This document shows, one piece after another, positions 9,665 to 19,586 of a stretch of 64,000 nt of DNA. Within the stretch, counting starts at the first letter, position 1; every line of letters starts with the position of its first letter. Origin of the DNA: Saccharomycopsis malanga (Eukaryota > Ascomycota > Saccharomycetes > Ascoideales > Saccharomycopsidaceae); assembly GCA_004014935.1 (NCBI GenBank), contig CP025321.1, forward strand, positions 2,728,001-2,792,000, read 5' to 3'. Position numbers and translations under genes: made by a program. The notes beneath the pieces are model-generated. The model was not told the DNA's origin and made no database searches. It saw only the letters and a program-made list of their open reading frames with translations.

Positions 9665-12235
9665 ATGATGAATTTTGGTTGTCTTGTTGAGTGTTTAAAG
9701 CATGACAGTGGCTTGCCTAACAAGCTGGCACAGGAGGCAAGAACTATACTTAGTGAACTTGAAAGCATTGCCGAAGATGACATTGAGCATTTCAAAGCTA
9801 TTGTTGCTGAGAAAATTTATCCGTTAGTCAACAAGAGAGCATTTATTGGAATAACCAAGGGAAAAACTTATTTCGATAGGCAAACAAAAACCATGATTAT
9901 GAGACTTATTCGTATTTGCACCATGTTCGAAGCAGAGAAAAAACTTTACAAGTTGTTACATTTCAATAATTCAACAGTGCCAACAGAACAAGAAATATCA
10001 CATTCTGTTGAGATTGTGGGCAATGTAACAACACAATTACTTTATTTGGCCCAAGATGACAACCAATATTTAACCACAGCACTATCACACGTTAACATAT
10101 TTATCTACACATTGGTTTTGGTTGCTGTTAGTTCAAAATACATCTCAGATTCAAAATACAACTTGGTCAACTTGTTTGCAGCAGTGATTGCTTGTCAGTT
10201 GTTCAACCATGGGCTATTCAAGGCACTTTACAATAGCCTGAAGTATATCTTTGAAAAGGAGCAATACAATACACTTTGGAGGTCATTGTTCAAACCTGTA
10301 GAATCACAGAATGGCATTGATAACAGCCCAGGATTGATATCGGTATATTCACATTTACAAGACATGTTCGTGTTGGAAATTTCAAGCCCAGAAGTCACAA
10401 ACTCTGTACCGGAAATGATCCAACTACTATTCCCCTTTGATTTGAGTAAACCAATGGTGTCATTACCAGATTGCTTGATGTACATCGAAGAACTTGGTAA
10501 ACAGGCAAAAAGCGGTCTCAAGAAAGATTCAAAACTTGTAAAGCTCTTGAGCGAATTATACATCATTACTGAGTTTTATGATGATGCAAGACAGTTATAC
10601 ATGTCTTCTTTTTTCGCATATGCTAACATGGAGCCATCCATTTTAGAAATTTTTGACATTAATGGCGAATGGAAAATGGTAATTAGTGAAACACCAATGA
10701 TACAACAATGTTTGTTTCGCCTTTGCCACTTTTATGCTAATCACCAAACGTTGATAGACCCGCAAGAATTTTCTAAAGATGCAATTTGGAAATTTTACAG
10801 CGCATTGTCTTCTCATGGACAAAAGTTGGGGCAAATCTACAAATCAACGAATCTGCAGTTCACCGTGATTCTAGCATTTATTGACCACTTTAATGAAATT
10901 GCTTATAGTAAACCAGAAGATTCAACTAGTGTAAAAGAACTGAATTTGCAAGTTTCTACAAATTTGATTGATTTGCTACATTTTTCTTTGAACCAAGTCA
11001 ATAGCAAAATGAAAGCAGATGGTAGCATAGACACTATTAATCAGTTGCATTTGAACTTCAGGAATTGTAGTTCCAAACATTCATTGCCAACGCTTTTTGC
11101 CCATCTCGTCTATACAATCAGCGATTACCTTTGCAATACTTTGGGAGATACTAACGGTTTTCCTGAACCTATTGTCAAAGCAATGGAATTTGGCTCGGTA
11201 TCAGCAGCACCAAAGTCCAATTTCATTTATCCAGCTCCTGACGAAGCGTCAAAACAGGATGATTCTATCACCACAATATACTGTAAAGCGCTTCAATCTT
11301 TAGCAATGGCTTTGAATATTTTCCATAAGTTGATAGCCAGTAGCCGCAGCATTTTCAGTGATAACAATATAAGAATTCTCTTTGCCCCTTGTTTTGCAGC
11401 ATATTATATTAGCACAAGGTGTATGTTGCTAAGCAGCCTTGAACCAACAAGTTTTCCATACTTGCAGTCTTTTGGTTATTTCTGTTCCAAATTGATACTC
11501 AAAATTTTGGAAATACTTGTCTTTCAAGGTACTGAGCCAGAAATAGCCTTTCACAGCTTGGTAGTATTTATTTCGGAAAACTCTTGGCATAGATTAGACT
11601 TTATTGAAAACTTTGTCAAAATTGTCAGCTACTTAATCTTTGAATGCAACCACTCGCAACAAGCTAAGGAGATTGTTAAGAAAAATGACTTGCTTTTCAC
11701 CTCCATTGTGAGTTATGTTAGCCTATGGGGGCCAAGCAATACAAAACTGGTTGTTCAATTGAGTCTGTTTTTGCAACAGGTAGCCCGTGAGGCAAACGAG
11801 GATAAAATCGCGTCACAGCTCCAATCAATTGTATCATCTCCTGCCTTGGAATCCGAATTGAATCTAAGTCTAACTGAAATGGCACCTTTTTTGAATATTC
11901 TGGAAAACGAGCAACACTATTTTGAACAGCGTAAATCACATATGTCAGACCAAAGTTTCAAAAACTCATCAATCAAAACTAGTACAGCATCTATGGCAAC
12001 CTCACTAATGAGTGCTGAACTTCTGAACGATCCAAAAATATTACAACGAACATCAGCTATGGTTAAACTGGCAAACGTTAATCCGACCCTTCAACCTTTT
12101 GATACGACCATTGAGCAACCAAACTATGCTTATCTTTCCACGTCCAAGTATGATTCCGGGTCGTCTGGCTATACTCGTCGTAAAGCTATTGTAGACATTA
12201 ATGAGGTTAGAAATAACTGGGGCACTGCCACTTGA
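9665..12235 (+). CDS. Unrecognised helical protein, 856 aa
   Basis: 856-aa protein with ATG-ATG at its start, beginning 245 bp after CHO2 on the same strand. I do not recognise it. It is almost entirely alpha-helical, rich in Leu/Ile/Phe/Asn, with no signal peptide. Several helices are hydrophobic (for example about residues 140-170), but none is a clear membrane anchor. The segment around CHFYANHQTLIDPQEF and a later one, FAPCFAAYYISTRCMLL, recall the middle homology region of fungal Zn2Cys6 factors. However, there is no zinc cluster in it, nor room for one in the 245-bp gap. The C-terminus is polar and ends with a basic TRRKAIVDINEVRNNW segment. The length and lack of repeats make it a genuine gene. 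Function should be left open. Confidence 0.8.
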   Translation: MMNFGCLVECLKHDSGLPNKLAQEARTILSELESIAEDDIEHFKAIVAEKIYPLVNKRAFIGITKGKTYFDRQTKTMIMRLIRICTMFEAEKKLYKLLHFNNSTVPTEQEISHSVEIVGNVTTQLLYLAQDDNQYLTTALSHVNIFIYTLVLVAVSSKYISDSKYNLVNLFAAVIACQLFNHGLFKALYNSLKYIFEKEQYNTLWRSLFKPVESQNGIDNSPGLISVYSHLQDMFVLEISSPEVTNSVPEMIQLLFPFDLSKPMVSLPDCLMYIEELGKQAKSGLKKDSKLVKLLSELYIITEFYDDARQLYMSSFFAYANMEPSILEIFDINGEWKMVISETPMIQQCLFRLCHFYANHQTLIDPQEFSKDAIWKFYSALSSHGQKLGQIYKSTNLQFTVILAFIDHFNEIAYSKPEDSTSVKELNLQVSTNLIDLLHFSLNQVNSKMKADGSIDTINQLHLNFRNCSSKHSLPTLFAHLVYTISDYLCNTLGDTNGFPEPIVKAMEFGSVSAAPKSNFIYPAPDEASKQDDSITTIYCKALQSLAMALNIFHKLIASSRSIFSDNNIRILFAPCFAAYYISTRCMLLSSLEPTSFPYLQSFGYFCSKLILKILEILVFQGTEPEIAFHSLVVFISENSWHRLDFIENFVKIVSYLIFECNHSQQAKEIVKKNDLLFTSIVSYVSLWGPSNTKLVVQLSLFLQQVAREANEDKIASQLQSIVSSPALESELNLSLTEMAPFLNILENEQHYFEQRKSHMSDQSFKNSSIKTSTASMATSLMSAELLNDPKILQRTSAMVKLANVNPTLQPFDTTIEQPNYAYLSTSKYDSGSSGYTRRKAIVDINEVRNNWGTAT

Positions 12236-12634
12236 TTATGGCTAAATAGCTTCTTTCTATCTTTATTAAAATACTATATTTATTTGCTTTTAGTTTGATT
12301 GGTTTTTCCAAAAAATATCCACAACAGTCTCTGCTACCCTATATGTAGCTGAATGGTACATGTGTGTTTCCAAATACTCGTTTGTAGAGAGTTTTGTCAA
12401 ACAAAAATCATATATTTTTAGCGCAAAATAATGGCCTATATACACACTAGCAAATGAAATCCTTTGGGAAAATCCACTTTTTTTTTAAATACCAAAGAGA
12501 TAACATTAGACTAGGCCATGCTTCAGACCGTTGCACCTACCTGTGTTTAAAGAAATGGATAAAAAAAGTACTAAACAACGGTTGGCAGCGCATCCACCAG
12601 TCCTTGTAAAACGGCCAAAACGGTTATTAATAGC
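12236..12634. other. Convergent intergenic region
   Basis: This 399-bp stretch lies between the converging 3' ends of the 856-aa gene and the monooxygenase gene. It is AT-rich with T-runs, as expected for two opposed polyadenylation regions. I see nothing else in it. Confidence 0.6.
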
Positions 12635-14311
12635 TCAATTGTCATCATTGAGATTTAAATAACCGCTTTCTTCCAATTCTTCAAGAGAGTATGCCGGTCT
12701 ATTTCTATCAGCTTTATATTTGATGTGGGCCTCTTTTATCTTCTTTACATGTTTTCTAATCAGGGTTTGTCTCTTGTCCCAAAGGACTGGAATCAAACCG
12801 GAGTCAGCACCGCTATCCAAGATTTCATTGTTTAAAAGGTTGTAATAATCCACATCTTGCGGAAATGGAATACTATGAAAACGGTAATCGTTTCCCTCGA
12901 CTTCGTTAAGACGGTCCAATTCCCATTGTTTTAGTTTTGCTTGGTCTGGGAGTTTAATACGACCAGACCATACTCTGGCAATCCAGGCGCCCTGTGTCTC
13001 AGACAATCTAGTCGGAAGGACGTATTTTGGTGTCCCAATGACAGTCAAACCAGGGTATTGATATGATAACAAGTGTCGGTAAAAACCGTTTATTTTGAAA
13101 CCGCTGGAAATGATTGGTTGTATTTTGTTTTTGGCAATGGAATCTGGTGTAGATTTAAAGCTATCTAAAAACGGCACAGAGAGTGAGTTCAAATATGGAT
13201 ATGACTTTAAATAGCCAGTCGCAAAAATAACCTTGGTAACGCCTTTGAGAACCTCTCCGTCAACAAACTCGACCTCTTGTTTCTCAGGAATAAATCTCTT
13301 GATGTTCGCGAGTTCTTTAATGAGGGGATCAGAACCTGCTGGTTGCAAATTTTCGCTTCGCTTGGATTTGTAGATTGGAATTTCCAACAGCGTGGCAAGC
13401 TGGTAGGCAATGTCTGCGCCCGAGGCACTATTTCCAACTATAAGTATAATGTCGTCCTTGGTAAATTGGTGATAGTTGTCGTAGTATTTAGCATGGAGAA
13501 CACTATTAGGGAAGCTTGTGTGCCATTCTTGCAAACCAGGGAACTTTGGAATGTAAGGGATGTCGTAATTTCCCGATGCCACTGCAACTGCGTCGTAGTA
13601 TTCAATCTTGTCGGCATATGGAGAATTTGGCGTAGTATCTGCAATGGTACCACCTTTGGTGGCATCAACAATAGGCCGAGAAGTAACTTTCCACGAGTAT
13701 GCTTCATGGTTAATATCATCCAAGTGTTTTATTTTGCCTGCCTTGACATCCTCGATGAACGGGTTTCCATTGTCTCCATTAATGAACTGAACATCCACTA
13801 CCTTTGTATCGAACCTTACAAGACTTTCTACATCCTTTGAGTAGTTGCGAAGATATTCAAGCACATCGCGGTGTTTTGGAAACAACGGAAGAGCAGCATC
13901 GAAGGGATATTTGTTATATGCCATGAGGTCTTTGGGAATGTTGGTATCCAACTCCTCATACACTGCAGAGGGCCAAAGATAGCCAGTGTTACAATTTTTG
14001 GACAGCGGGGTCCGGATAGGTGTTTCGTATGGAGAAACAGTAGAACGGTCTGTTTCTGATGGAGAAAGAAATGGGTTTTCAGAAGGAACGTTCAACAAAG
14101 AAGGATTATTTGATTCATCCTTGGTATAATTCCACAACCCCCCGAATCTCGATCTGCGCTCATAAAGCGTTATGTTCTTGAAATGGTTCTCTTGCACAAG
14201 AGCTTTGGCAAAACCAACACCAGTGGGCCCACCACCAACAACAGCAACAGACTTTATAGGCTTGGCCATCATGGAATAGGTCCGGTGGAGACCGAGACGT
14301 TTCTGCAACAT
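12635..14311 (-). CDS. FMO1: Flavin-containing monooxygenase
   Basis: 558-aa FAD/NADPH-dependent monooxygenase of the Fmo1 family, which in yeast oxidises thiols such as glutathione and thereby helps oxidative folding in the ER. The FAD Rossmann motif is VAVVGGGPTGVG (G26-G31). The FMO signature region is FPGLQEWHTSFPNSVLHAKYY, and the NADPH Rossmann motif is ILIVGNSASGADIAYQ. The conserved ATGY-type motif is FATGYLKSYPY. The first 15 residues are basic and lack acidic residues (MLQKRLGLHRTYSMM), followed by a second and third Met at 14-15. Translation from Met14/15 would give a protein starting like other family members, whereas the longer form could carry an organelle-targeting leader. A perfect Ino2/Ino4 consensus lies about 210 bp upstream. 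Confidence 0.92.
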   Translation of the reverse strand: MLQKRLGLHRTYSMMAKPIKSVAVVGGGPTGVGFAKALVQENHFKNITLYERRSRFGGLWNYTKDESNNPSLLNVPSENPFLSPSETDRSTVSPYETPIRTPLSKNCNTGYLWPSAVYEELDTNIPKDLMAYNKYPFDAALPLFPKHRDVLEYLRNYSKDVESLVRFDTKVVDVQFINGDNGNPFIEDVKAGKIKHLDDINHEAYSWKVTSRPIVDATKGGTIADTTPNSPYADKIEYYDAVAVASGNYDIPYIPKFPGLQEWHTSFPNSVLHAKYYDNYHQFTKDDIILIVGNSASGADIAYQLATLLEIPIYKSKRSENLQPAGSDPLIKELANIKRFIPEKQEVEFVDGEVLKGVTKVIFATGYLKSYPYLNSLSVPFLDSFKSTPDSIAKNKIQPIISSGFKINGFYRHLLSYQYPGLTVIGTPKYVLPTRLSETQGAWIARVWSGRIKLPDQAKLKQWELDRLNEVEGNDYRFHSIPFPQDVDYYNLLNNEILDSGADSGLIPVLWDKRQTLIRKHVKKIKEAHIKYKADRNRPAYSLEELEESGYLNLNDDN

Positions 14312-14519
14312 GGTACGCGGAATTGTACTTCTTTATATTAATGGCAATATTGCAGGGCAAAACAATACCCCTCTAATTGATACAACAACTGTGGATCACC
14401 ATCATAAGATGTGTGTATTAATTTTGATGCCCATTCCTATATATACATTATATATTATATATGCATCTGATAGTCTCGGAGTTTGGTGCATGAGACCCGC
14501 ATTTTCAATCTGTCAGGAG

Positions 14520-14529
14520 CACGTGAAAT
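14520..14529 (-). promoter_or_regulatory. Ino2/Ino4-type site upstream of FMO1
   Basis: On the minus strand this reads ATTTCACGTG(C), a full match to WYTTCAYRTGS. It lies 209-218 bp upstream of the FMO1 ATG. TATATATA runs at about 14437-14460 lie between site and gene. Neighbouring genes in the other direction start 2.9 kb away, so FMO1 is the likely target. Confidence 0.45.
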
Positions 14530-17388
14530 GAGATAAGCTGTCGATTTCTGGTCTGACCATTTAAATACGCTTATCCCTGGTGGGCTGGTTCATAGACCGT
14601 ATATATGGCTCCTAAAGACGCCAAGAATCAAGTCTCAAATATAACCTTCATCGGAGAAGAATTAACAGTAATAGCTTGCATTGCAGGCAAATAACTTCGC
14701 CTAACAAAACTCCTTGAGGTATCACTCCCTATGAAGTTTTATGTGTTACCCTACGCACAAATATTCCTAAGCCGGGTAGGAAAGTGAAAAATTATTCAGA
14801 GCTTTTTTTTTCACTATATAAATTACAAGTATAAGCCATTTTAACTCTGTATTCTTTCTTTTCGAACCCTTGGTGGTAGCGTTACTGCTAGTTTGGTTGT
14901 TTGTCTATGGGGAGAACTTTTTTAGCTTCGGCATCATTCACTCTCGATGTGTTTATTTGAATCCAGGAAGTTGTCTAATGCGATTCCTTTGTTCATCCAC
15001 TCACATCGTCTCTTCCATAGACAGACAACCTGTAGCATTAGTAACGTTGTCTCTGCAAACATACGCAGTGGAAAAATAATTCTAAATGATGAGTCTTTTT
15101 GCTGTGCACCAGTCTGAACTCCTTTGAGGAAAAATCACCCAAGCACTTCTGATGAATTTTTTTTCGCTGTTTGTTTGTATTGACAGTACAGTTTTTCATA
15201 ATGATCTGTAGATGAATTTCGTAGATATACTAGTAGCATTTCAACAGGGATTGGAATGTATGGAGTGATTGCATTATTAGCAAATAAACCTAACTTACAA
15301 ATGTATATATAATGGGTATGCAGTTGAAATTTTCAAGAAGTTAAAAAACTGTTAGTGCAATTTACTGGGAATGTCTTTCAAAATCATAAGCCCAATAACG
15401 TAACCACTTTTAAACATAGATGTAAAGTTTTATTCGATACCCAATTAGAGATAGTCTTAAGATTGAGCATCATTCAAATAAACATACTGCTGGGTGTTTT
15501 ATTGGTTTGAATTGTTGTTCGGTAGCTCAGCAGCCGAAATTTACCAAGCACAGTTAACAATTAAAAGTCCCTTTATTGAATTAAAGTATTAATGTGATAC
15601 CTTGAAATCCACACTTACTAATATGCCGCATACTATAATAAACCCTCCTACTTTAATCACGGACCCTTTCAGTCCAATGAGTATTGGATGCGTTGAAATA
15701 GAGCAAAGTCAGTTTCTAACAATGCCCATCCACACAACAGTCAATTTGTATGCTGCTACACCCAAGCAAATAAATTGGACGGGTTGTCTTGATTAGGTAA
15801 CAGGATCAATAAATATGATATGTCCGTTGGCAATGTTAGACATCAGGTATCGAATTTTAGATGGTGGACCGCAGTGGTCCAGTACTCCACAACTAATTAA
15901 GTACTTATTTTAGCGTGTAATTTAGTAATGGGCATGCCATCTATTAGGCATCGAGTGAGTCCTCACCTAGCGTGATTGAAAAATTTCATCCTGTTATTGA
16001 AAGATGCTTGGATGATGTACTGGCAACAATTAGCCATAATTACTTTGTTGGTAACTGATCTAATGGGGATCAGAGAGAATCGGCAGGTAGTAATTAAGCT
16101 TTTAATTAATGGCTTCTTATTGATTGCCCATTTCAAGGGTAGCTGCGTGAGAGATCATCTAGTGGCATACGTTTATCAGATAAGAGTTAAAGAGGAAGGT
16201 AAATAGATATTATGAAATTTCATCAAAGAAATACTTCGTAAGGTATTGAGACTTGGATAATTTTCATAGACATGTTCCTGAAAGGGTTGGCACTGAATAA
16301 GGGGTAGCATGCTGTCTATAGACGCGCATAAAGCCAGTGAGACATGATCTTAAGCTGGGAGGCTAAGGAAGATAAGATACGATTAGACCTACTTGGAAGG
16401 GTACATTTCATACGAGACTAGTGTAGTACATAGTTCACCGTTTACAGGCAACATTCTGTGGGTGCTAGGATTGAAGGTTGATGATTTTCTGTATATTTAC
16501 CCGTAATATGGTCTTACCTGATGTAGACTGTACTTACAAAGGCCAGTTGAATGAGCACTAGCAAACCCGTTGAATACTAAGAACACACCACTAACAAATA
16601 AATTGGTTCAATTTGTACAACAGCCCCTTGACATTGAAAGATTGGGTCTGACTGAGAGGTTTTTGTCGTCTGTTAGTTGGTGACTTCCAATGATCTGCGC
16701 TGCAGCTCTGGGGGTTGGCTCACAGGTTCCCCTGTACTACAAGTACTAGAAATGCTACTAGACAAACAACAATAGGCGCTAGAACAAAAACATAGCAGTA
16801 TGCTGTGTAAAATGGGTATTGTTATGCTCAGATCGAGCTGCTTAGGCACCAAGACTAGAGCCCAAGACAAAAATAAGCAAAAGTAAACAAGAACACCCAT
16901 CTATTGTTTGTTTAATTATCATCGATTATACAGTTTTAAACTTTTGTCTTCAAATAAGCCTATTTTGCGTCGGAACAATCAGTCTTTATTAGCGAATTCT
17001 CATACAATATTTGTCTTTCCTCTCAGAGCCTTGCGTACATTGTCCACACCCGGAAGGGATTGCTACTTGTTTCTTAGTCAGTGCTGACTCAGCACTAATA
17101 AATGAATCAATCTGCTACCTTTGCTGGCCAGACTTTTCCTGCTTCATGCTGTAGAGGTGCCATGTGATCGTCGCTTTTTTTACTTTTTTGTCTGATTTTT
17201 TTTTATTTTTATTTTTTTTTAAGCTTTAATTTTCGTGTATAAATATATATAACCATGAAATATTGGCACATCTTGGAGTTTTTTTAAATTGGTTTTACTT
17301 TTGTGACTAGTGTATTTTACCATTTTTCAATATTCGTCCTGTCAGTGTTTGCTAAAGCAGCATCAGCCAGAGCATATCAGACATAATA
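14530..17388. other. Long intergenic region upstream of the orphan ORF
   Basis: About 2.9 kb with no gene I can support. A 75-codon ATG-initiated minus-strand frame at 16673-16900 encodes a hydrophobic, Cys-rich stretch, but it has no homology I know and overlaps low-complexity DNA. A pyrimidine-rich stretch with long T-runs at about 17175-17225 and a TATA-like element near 17240-17250 (TATAAATATATA) probably form the core promoter of the gene at 17389. The rest is AT-rich and featureless to me. Confidence 0.55.
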
Positions 17389-18024
17389 ATGGCCGTTGAT
17401 AAAAGTCAGTTTAAGCCTGCTACCACTTGGAGACTCGAAAGAGCAAAGCAAAGAATTCTTCAGCAGCAACAACTTCAGCAGGAAAAGGCTGTTAATGGCA
17501 CCGATCCTCTTGACAACAAGCCAGATGCACACAGTCCATTTCCCAGTGTCTCGTCAGACAATGTTGACGCAGTCCCCTCTGTCCATGAGCTAAACCAGGA
17601 GAAGCCTCAATGGAACCCTCAATACCAAGACCCTGCAGAGTTGTCAGAGGCTATCTTGAATCACAATTTAACCTTTGGGGGCGACAGAAGAACGTCAGCT
17701 CATAGTTTCACCAGAATAGTGCCTAATTCCACTGCATCATCATCTGTTTCCTCTGTCATGGACGACATCAAACCTCAGTTGAACTCCCAACGTCATGATT
17801 CAGCCTATACTGTCTACAGCGATGCTTCAGACCGTTTCAGTTTCGATAACCAGGCCATCACCGGTGCAACCCTCACAAGACACAGTGCTCCTGTAGCAAA
17901 TAGCACACTTCATCATCACTCCCCTGCTTCCAGCACATCTAGTCAAAACATGAAAGTTACAGAGTTGAGAGTTGAGCCTTTATTGCCAAGAAGCTCCCCA
18001 ACTACTGCTACTTTTCCTCATTGA
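17389..18024 (+). CDS. Orphan disordered protein, 211 aa
   Basis: 211-aa protein that I do not recognise. Its N-terminus has a short basic amphipathic helix containing WRLERAKQRIL followed by a Gln run. The remainder is Ser/Thr/His/Asn/Pro-rich and probably disordered, with several S/T-P sites. There is no signal peptide, membrane segment or zinc-binding motif. The ATG follows a long T-rich promoter with a TATA-like element. The gene sits alone, with about 3 kb of non-coding DNA on its left and 1.6 kb on its right, unlike the tight spacing elsewhere. Such isolation is common for highly regulated yeast genes, but that is an inference. A fast-evolving regulatory or adaptor protein is plausible. 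Confidence 0.65.
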   Translation: MAVDKSQFKPATTWRLERAKQRILQQQQLQQEKAVNGTDPLDNKPDAHSPFPSVSSDNVDAVPSVHELNQEKPQWNPQYQDPAELSEAILNHNLTFGGDRRTSAHSFTRIVPNSTASSSVSSVMDDIKPQLNSQRHDSAYTVYSDASDRFSFDNQAITGATLTRHSAPVANSTLHHHSPASSTSSQNMKVTELRVEPLLPRSSPTTATFPH

Positions 18025-19586
18025 GCCCACTGCCTCTACAATCCATTACAATCCAACTTTTTAATTTGCAAATAGCTTTGCTTGCTATTTGCCTTTAATG
18101 ATCTTCTACTCTTGTAACGAATTTGCCTTTTTTTTCATCTTCACTCATTCGCTCTTGTTATTTTTGTCTACTTGTTTTTCCATTTTTTATATTCATTGTT
18201 GCTTTCAGTCATTCACTTATAATGTCTTTGACATCCCTGCTTATTCATCTATACGTTTATCATATGTATTATATTTCCCTTTTGTTCCTCTATATCCCTT
18301 CCTCCCCGTTGTTACCTTTCTTCAACTACATCTTCCATACTAATATCAGTCGCGTGGTTTTTTGTCCTACTAAACTCTAAATGCTCTTGTATTGCTTGCC
18401 AGTTCCGTTACTTCGTCCCAGGCCTCTTTCCTGTTCCTGTCCTTGATGACAATAACGGCAAGTCATTCATTCATCTTGGCTCGTGACGTAAAGTTGCGAC
18501 AACTATAGGCGTTTAAAAAAGAAGAAAAGTTTTCTTGCCTGCGTAAAGTCCTCATTACAATTGCTAAAATTGCGCTCATATCATCAATCATCATTTACTT
18601 ACTAAAAAAATACACCTGCGGGCTATTCAGTTTCCTAGCAATAAATAGATATAATTATGCCTACAATATAAACTTTTGCCCCTCTATTCTCCTTCATCTG
18701 TACACATCTATAAAGTTGAAACTCTTTTTGGCAGTGTCGAAAAAGTTGCCCTGTTTCAATTCCCTTATTGTTCTACGCCGTCGTCTTTTATCCATCGCCG
18801 TGTCTTCTGTCGTGCTTTCAAAACTTTAATAAAAAAGCTAAACTTTTTTTGGCGCTATGCACATGTGCAGTCCTGCATAGTGCATCTGCTTGTCTTGAAA
18901 TCATGCAATGCAATGCACAGCACTGCATGGTAATGCAGTGCAATGCAATGCAAGTGGGTACATGAAGAGTGTATCACGTAATAATTTAGTAATAGACAGA
19001 GCTTGCTCCACCAAAATGGCTCTAACTGTTAGTATGTAAGAGGTGGGTGGGTGGGTATTATTGGACTGGTTTTTATACTTTATAAAAGGTATTACATAGA
19101 ATGCGTTCTTGAAACAAGTTGGGTTTATTATTTCAATCCCGCTTTTTACATTTTTTCAAACAATCTCTTCTAATGGATATAAAAATCATGATGATGATTA
19201 TAAGTTTAAATTTAACTTGCCTATTGTAAGCTTTGTTTTTCGAGGTTTTTATCACGAATCATCAGGCCAAGAAAAATCTTCGAAAGCCAAGATACTCGAT
19301 GATGAATACGCTTTGCGCAGCCCAAACTAGTAATTTTGCTTGGCTTCCAAGGATGCCCCTTTCCCGTATTAATATTTTATCCTTATGGATTTTACGTGTA
19401 CTGCTGATGCAAAAAGTTGTATGATGTTTTAAATAAGGGTGTCAGAAATAAAAAAGGCAAAACAAGATGCAATCGGAATAAATGTAGAGAGCTTGGAAAA
19501 TTCATTTAATGTTGTAATTACAAAAGTTGACCACCAGAATGTTAAAACCATATGATGCTTTACTTTCATAGGGTCCACAGACTAAT
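18025..19586. other. Convergent region with pyrimidine-rich tract
   Basis: This 1.56-kb gap lies between the converging orphan ORF and CHS3. The plus strand from about 18060 to 18420 is unusually rich in T and C with few purine runs, resembling a long 3' untranslated region or a non-coding RNA promoter. A pentameric microsatellite lies at 18904-18953. No gene is supported. Confidence 0.5.
18904..18953. repeat. TGCAA pentamer microsatellite
   Basis: Ten 5-bp units run from 18904 to 18953, mostly TGCAA with variants TGCAC, AGCAC, TGCAT, GGTAA and TGCAG. Eight TGCA palindromes therefore sit at 18904, 18909, 18914, 18924, 18934, 18939, 18944 and 18949, always a multiple of 5 bp apart. Degeneration in the middle suggests an old tandem array. 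Confidence 0.85.

Noticed and set aside
16673-16900. 75-aa membrane-like minus-strand ORF
   Set aside because: It starts with ATG and a hydrophobic stretch, but lacks any recognised family, promoter element or conserved neighbour; could be chance in a 3-kb gap.
14530-17388. Centromere
   Set aside because: The gap is gene-free and AT-rich, but I see no inverted-repeat flanks or point-centromere elements, and size alone is not evidence.
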